DNA of 9,728 nucleotides, from positions 1 through 9,728 of the forward strand of contig CAAGFH010000106.1 in the NCBI GenBank assembly GCA_900769095.1, written 5' to 3'. The notes below the pieces were generated by a model. That model made no database searches and was not told where the DNA came from. It saw nothing but the letters and a program-made list of their open reading frames with translations. Position 1 is the stretch's first letter; every line of letters begins with the position of its first letter. Both the position numbers and the translations under genes were made by a program. Origin of the DNA: Methanobacteriaceae archaeon. GTDB taxonomy: Archaea > Methanobacteriota > Methanobacteria > Methanobacteriales > Methanobacteriaceae. Below are positions 7,201 through 9,728 of this stretch, piece after piece.

Positions 7201-7260
7201 AAAAGTCTTTTAACAAACAATTATAAAAAATAAAAAAAAGAGAAAACTGAAATTATTCAG
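7201..7260 (-). terminator. Terminator after the PRC-barrel gene
   Basis: A 5-bp stem, CTGAA and TTCAG (7247-7251 and 7256-7260) with a 4-nt loop, overlaps the stop codon at 7253-7255. On the minus strand it is followed by long T runs between about 7246 and 7201. The stem is short, but the U tract is strong. Confidence 0.55.
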
Positions 7261-7519
7261 TTACAATAATAAATTCGCCAACTTTTTCAACTTTAGCGAA
7301 AGGAACTAATAAAAGGTCACCATTTCTTTTAGCACCTTTAACATGAATATTACGGTCAACATCAACTTTAATTGCAATATCCACGATTTTACCAGTTTTT
7401 TCATTGATAATTAATTCATCAAGAACTCCAAGAATACGTGCATTGTTGGTAGCAACTTGATAATTTTTAATTTCACTCCATAATTTTTCTTCTCTTCTAG
7501 GAACTTGTTTATTTTCCAT
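7253..7519 (-). CDS. Small PRC-barrel domain protein
   Basis: The 88-residue protein is a single PRC-barrel-like domain from about residue 20 to the end. It shows the pattern of a short beta barrel: VATNNARILGVLDELIIN, then KTGKIVDIAIKV, then DLLLVPFAKVEKVGEFIIV. Stand-alone PRC-barrel proteins are common in methanogens; some are linked to RNA metabolism or membrane-associated processes, but no role can be assigned here. It has no signal peptide, membrane segment or cysteine. The start ATG follows AGGTGA at 4 nt spacing. It lies 55 nt behind cobY in AT-rich sequence with a TTATATAA at 7548-7555 that is too close to the start to be an obvious promoter, and it ends before a terminator, so it is either the tail of the cobY transcript or a single-gene unit. 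Confidence 0.8.
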   Translation of the reverse strand: MENKQVPRREEKLWSEIKNYQVATNNARILGVLDELIINEKTGKIVDIAIKVDVDRNIHVKGAKRNGDLLLVPFAKVEKVGEFIIVTE

Positions 7520-7574
7520 TAAATCACCTGATGAAAATTAAATCTAATTATATAATTATTTAATTTCATTATAT

Positions 7575-8183
7575 TTAAATATAATATTCATTGTATAATT
7601 TTTCTGCAACTTTACTGTCCAATAGTGTATTAATATTTAATGCCAGTTCAACTTTAGGAATAACAATATTAGACTCTTCTTGTATAATGTTTTCACTTCT
7701 TAATATATTAAGCCCTGATGGGACATTTCCATCAAATTCATATGAATAATCTAATCCAAGCTCTTCAAATATTTCAACAGGGACTAAAACAGATAATGCA
7801 TCCTTATCTGATTTAAAATAATGATTTAAAACATCATCAATAGTTTCTGCACAAATAAATGGTAAATCAGCATTTATAAACAGTAATGTATCATCTTTAG
7901 ATTTTTTTTCAAAATAATCCAGTACATAAGACAAATCTGTTAGATAATCTTTACCTGAAGTATCAAGAATTTCAAAATCATAATCTAGTGACTTTAAGTA
8001 TTGTGTAGTTTTACAAGTGTTAGGACTAACTGCAATAATGATTTTATCGATTAATTTAGATTGATTTAAATTATCAAGTACATATTTAATTAAAGGAACT
8101 TCTTTTAATTTGAAAAGAGGTTTTTCACAGGGAACTTCAAGTCTTGTTCCCCTACCTCCAGCCATCAAAATTGCATAAATCAT
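7575..8183 (-). CDS. cobY: CobY, GTP:adenosylcobinamide-phosphate guanylyltransferase
   Basis: CobY transfers GMP from GTP to adenosylcobinamide phosphate, preparing the corrinoid for lower-ligand attachment; it is the archaeal, non-orthologous replacement of CobU. The 202-residue protein begins with the nucleotidyltransferase loop LMAGGRGTRL (6-15) followed by EKPLFKL. CobY-like blocks follow in order: AVSPNTCKT, ILDTSGKDYLTDL, INADLPF, LSVLVPVEIF, NVPSGLNILR and LALNINTLLD near the end. Length fits the family (about 200). The molybdenum-cofactor enzyme MobA shares the first loop, but the SPNTxKT and DTSGK blocks favour CobY. The product supports cobamide supply for the Mtr methyltransferase. 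The gap to the upstream marker-14 gene is 16 nt. No real ribosome binding site precedes the ATG, so expression may depend on coupling with that gene. Confidence 0.88.
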   Translation of the reverse strand: MIYAILMAGGRGTRLEVPCEKPLFKLKEVPLIKYVLDNLNQSKLIDKIIIAVSPNTCKTTQYLKSLDYDFEILDTSGKDYLTDLSYVLDYFEKKSKDDTLLFINADLPFICAETIDDVLNHYFKSDKDALSVLVPVEIFEELGLDYSYEFDGNVPSGLNILRSENIIQEESNIVIPKVELALNINTLLDSKVAEKLYNEYYI

Positions 8184-8199
8184 TTAAATCATTGAAAAA

Positions 8200-9669
8200 T
8201 TAAGCGAATTTACCACCATTCATTTTCATACGATCTTTAAGAATACATCTGCCACCTTGTTTTCCTCCAATAGGTACTTTTGGAGTTCCCATTGAATTCA
8301 TACAACGAGCCATAATTGCAGAACCTAAAGCAAGACCATCTTCAACAAATACAACATTTTCAAATTTGTCCTGAACAGCTTCAAGAATAAGTTCTGGTTT
8401 GCGTCCGGTAATACCTGCTCTTCCAGTAATTCCTAAAGCAGAACCTGGAACAATTACGTTTTCATCAAATGCAACATCCAATACTCTTTTAACAATATTA
8501 GTACTTACATAATCCAAGGTGGAAAGTAAAGTTGGAAGACCATTAGCATCGTAGAATTGAGCACCTAAATCCATTAATTCACCTAATTTGTCACCGTTAA
8601 ATCCTACATCACAACCAATTAATGTAGTTCCAGCATTATTAGCAGCAACAGGATCAACAGGAACAGTACCAAATCTGTCAACATCCATTGGAACTTTACA
8701 AATGTTAATTAATTTATGTGCTTCAAGTGCGTTAGCTTCAGCCTGTTTGTGGTCTGCTTTTTTCATTGCTTTTTCAGAGTATAAATCTAGTGCAGCACCG
8801 TTTTTCTTATCAATTTTACCTGAACCTCTAGCTAATGAATCAGAAACAACGCCCGCAAGACCAAGGAAGTTTCCAACAGTATTTGCATATGGTTCATTAT
8901 CATTAACAATACGTCCTGCTAAAGTAGAACCAAAATCAAGAGAAACACAAGGGTTTCTGTAATCAACATCAGTCCATTTAGCACCTAATTTAATACCTGC
9001 AGTAACAAGTTCCCCTTCCATCTCATTAGCAACAGTTTCCTTACCTTTAGGTGGGACAACACTAACAACTGCACCGTCAAATTGAATATTTTCCAAAAGA
9101 GAGTGTCTGTGTAATTTTTCAGGAAGTTGGGAAACACTCATTGCAGGAGACATTTTACGAGGTGGAATTTCAGCTTCAAGACAACCGTCAGCTAAAGCAA
9201 TAATTAATTGACCTGCTTCTTCTGCAGTAGCAAAACCAGCAGTAACCCCAGTAGATCTAACAACAAAATCTAAATCTGTATCTTTATCAACATTTGCTTT
9301 CTTAAGAGACTGTAAAACAGTATCCCTAACTAATTCAGTTACAGCTTCTTTAGAAAGTTCAATTCCCCAAACAGTTTTACCAAATACTTCTTCTGAAGGT
9401 TTAGGTGGACGAATGTCTCTTGTCATTTTAACAGTTTTATTAAGTAAATAAGATTCACTTGTGTTTAAGTTAGTTGCCATGACAATACATTTAGTTGTTG
9501 TATTTCCCAATTCAACAGAAGCAGTTACATAAAAAACATCAGGCTTTTTAACTGCACCAGGACTTGCAGGACCAGCATGCTGTGCAGTCAATGATGCCAA
9601 ATTACCCTCACGGGATTTAGCAATAATAGGTTTTGGACCTTTATTAAAAATTCTACTTAAAAAAGACAT
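8200..9669 (-). CDS. mmp14: Methanogenesis marker protein 14 (ASKHA-fold, function unknown)
   Basis: This family is found in essentially all methanogens and is named for that distribution; its function is not established. The 489-residue protein shows an actin/Hsp70/sugar-kinase (ASKHA) nucleotide-binding layout: a first phosphate loop VELGNTTTK (52-60), a second phosphate motif SLDFGST (243-249), and a glycine-rich adenosine-type motif PGSALGITGRAGITGR (408-423). It then has VEDGLALGSAIMARCM near the end. The first 40 or so residues are basic and low in structure, with no signal peptide or membrane helix. Length is normal for the family. The start ATG has GAGGT 6 nt upstream. The gene is followed by cobY after 16 nt, suggesting one transcript. 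Identification comes from recalled family sequence. Confidence 0.88.
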   Translation of the reverse strand: MSFLSRIFNKGPKPIIAKSREGNLASLTAQHAGPASPGAVKKPDVFYVTASVELGNTTTKCIVMATNLNTSESYLLNKTVKMTRDIRPPKPSEEVFGKTVWGIELSKEAVTELVRDTVLQSLKKANVDKDTDLDFVVRSTGVTAGFATAEEAGQLIIALADGCLEAEIPPRKMSPAMSVSQLPEKLHRHSLLENIQFDGAVVSVVPPKGKETVANEMEGELVTAGIKLGAKWTDVDYRNPCVSLDFGSTLAGRIVNDNEPYANTVGNFLGLAGVVSDSLARGSGKIDKKNGAALDLYSEKAMKKADHKQAEANALEAHKLINICKVPMDVDRFGTVPVDPVAANNAGTTLIGCDVGFNGDKLGELMDLGAQFYDANGLPTLLSTLDYVSTNIVKRVLDVAFDENVIVPGSALGITGRAGITGRKPELILEAVQDKFENVVFVEDGLALGSAIMARCMNSMGTPKVPIGGKQGGRCILKDRMKMNGGKFA

Positions 9670-9675
9670 AGTATA

Positions 9676-9710
9676 ACCTCAATATAATTAGATATAACTT
9701 TCTTTTTATA
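9676..9710 (-). promoter_or_regulatory. Upstream region of the marker-14 gene, cut by the contig end
   Basis: The minus strand holds the ribosome binding site GAGGT at 9676-9680 and a possible TATA box TATAAAAA at 9703-9710, which would place initiation near 9681 and give a very short leader. The genomic sequence stops at 9710, so the BRE and anything upstream cannot be seen. Confidence 0.35.
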
Positions 9711-9728
9711 AGATCGGAAGAGCACACG
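9711..9728 (+). other. Illumina TruSeq adapter remnant at the contig end
   Basis: The final 18 bases, AGATCGGAAGAGCACACG, are identical to the start of the standard Illumina TruSeq read-through adapter. The base composition also breaks sharply from the A/T-rich sequence just before it. These bases are sequencing artefact and should be excluded from the genome. Confidence 0.95.

Noticed and set aside
8095..8183. MobA-like molybdenum cofactor guanylyltransferase as the identity of the 7575-8183 gene
   Set aside because: The first nucleotide-binding loop is shared, but the SPNTxKT, DTSGK and LNIN blocks fit CobY better than MobA.

Overview
The window reads as a fragment of an AT-rich genome from a hydrogenotrophic methanogenic archaeon of the family Methanobacteriaceae, most likely a host-associated Methanobrevibacter. 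This rests on the mvhDGAB hydrogenase operon, a methanogenesis marker 14 gene, an archaeal-type CobY, a minimal SufC/SufB pair, archaeal promoter signals (TATA-like boxes and GGTGA/GGAGG ribosome binding sites), and the remnant of an adhesin-like surface protein of the kind abundant in gut Methanobrevibacter. The genus is an inference; the lineage is well supported.

Layout. Positions 1-359 (+) hold the C-terminal quarter of dihydroorotase (PyrC), cut by the left edge. A hairpin terminator follows, overlapping the 3' end of a broken adhesin-like gene on the minus strand (about 388-549), and then AT-rich spacer. All remaining genes lie on the minus strand. Read in transcription order, from right to left, they are: methanogenesis marker protein 14 (8200-9669), cobY (7575-8183), a small PRC-barrel protein (7253-7519), sufC and sufB (5140-7114, overlapping), a 313-nt regulatory intergenic region, and mvhD-mvhG-mvhA-mvhB (776-4826), which ends in a terminator hairpin at 756-777.

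How the genes fit together. MvhADG is the F420-non-reducing [NiFe]-hydrogenase that feeds H2 electrons to heterodisulfide reductase for flavin-based electron bifurcation; MvhB is a 12-motif polyferredoxin. These four proteins carry an exceptional Fe-S load, and the SufCB scaffold for Fe-S assembly lies immediately upstream on the same strand. CobY activates the cobamide precursor needed by the methyltransferase Mtr and sits 16 nt behind the marker-14 gene, which encodes an ASKHA-fold ATPase-like protein of unknown function.

Notable points. The last 18 bases (9711-9728) match the Illumina TruSeq adapter and are not genomic. The suf-mvh intergenic region is dense in palindromes, including a leader hairpin in the expected mvh mRNA. 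MvhB shows a three-fold repeat of a four-cluster module with one cysteine missing in motif 9. SufC ends in a CxxCxxC tail encoded in its overlap with sufB. I did not find a clearly new multigene system; most of the window is core methanogen metabolism.
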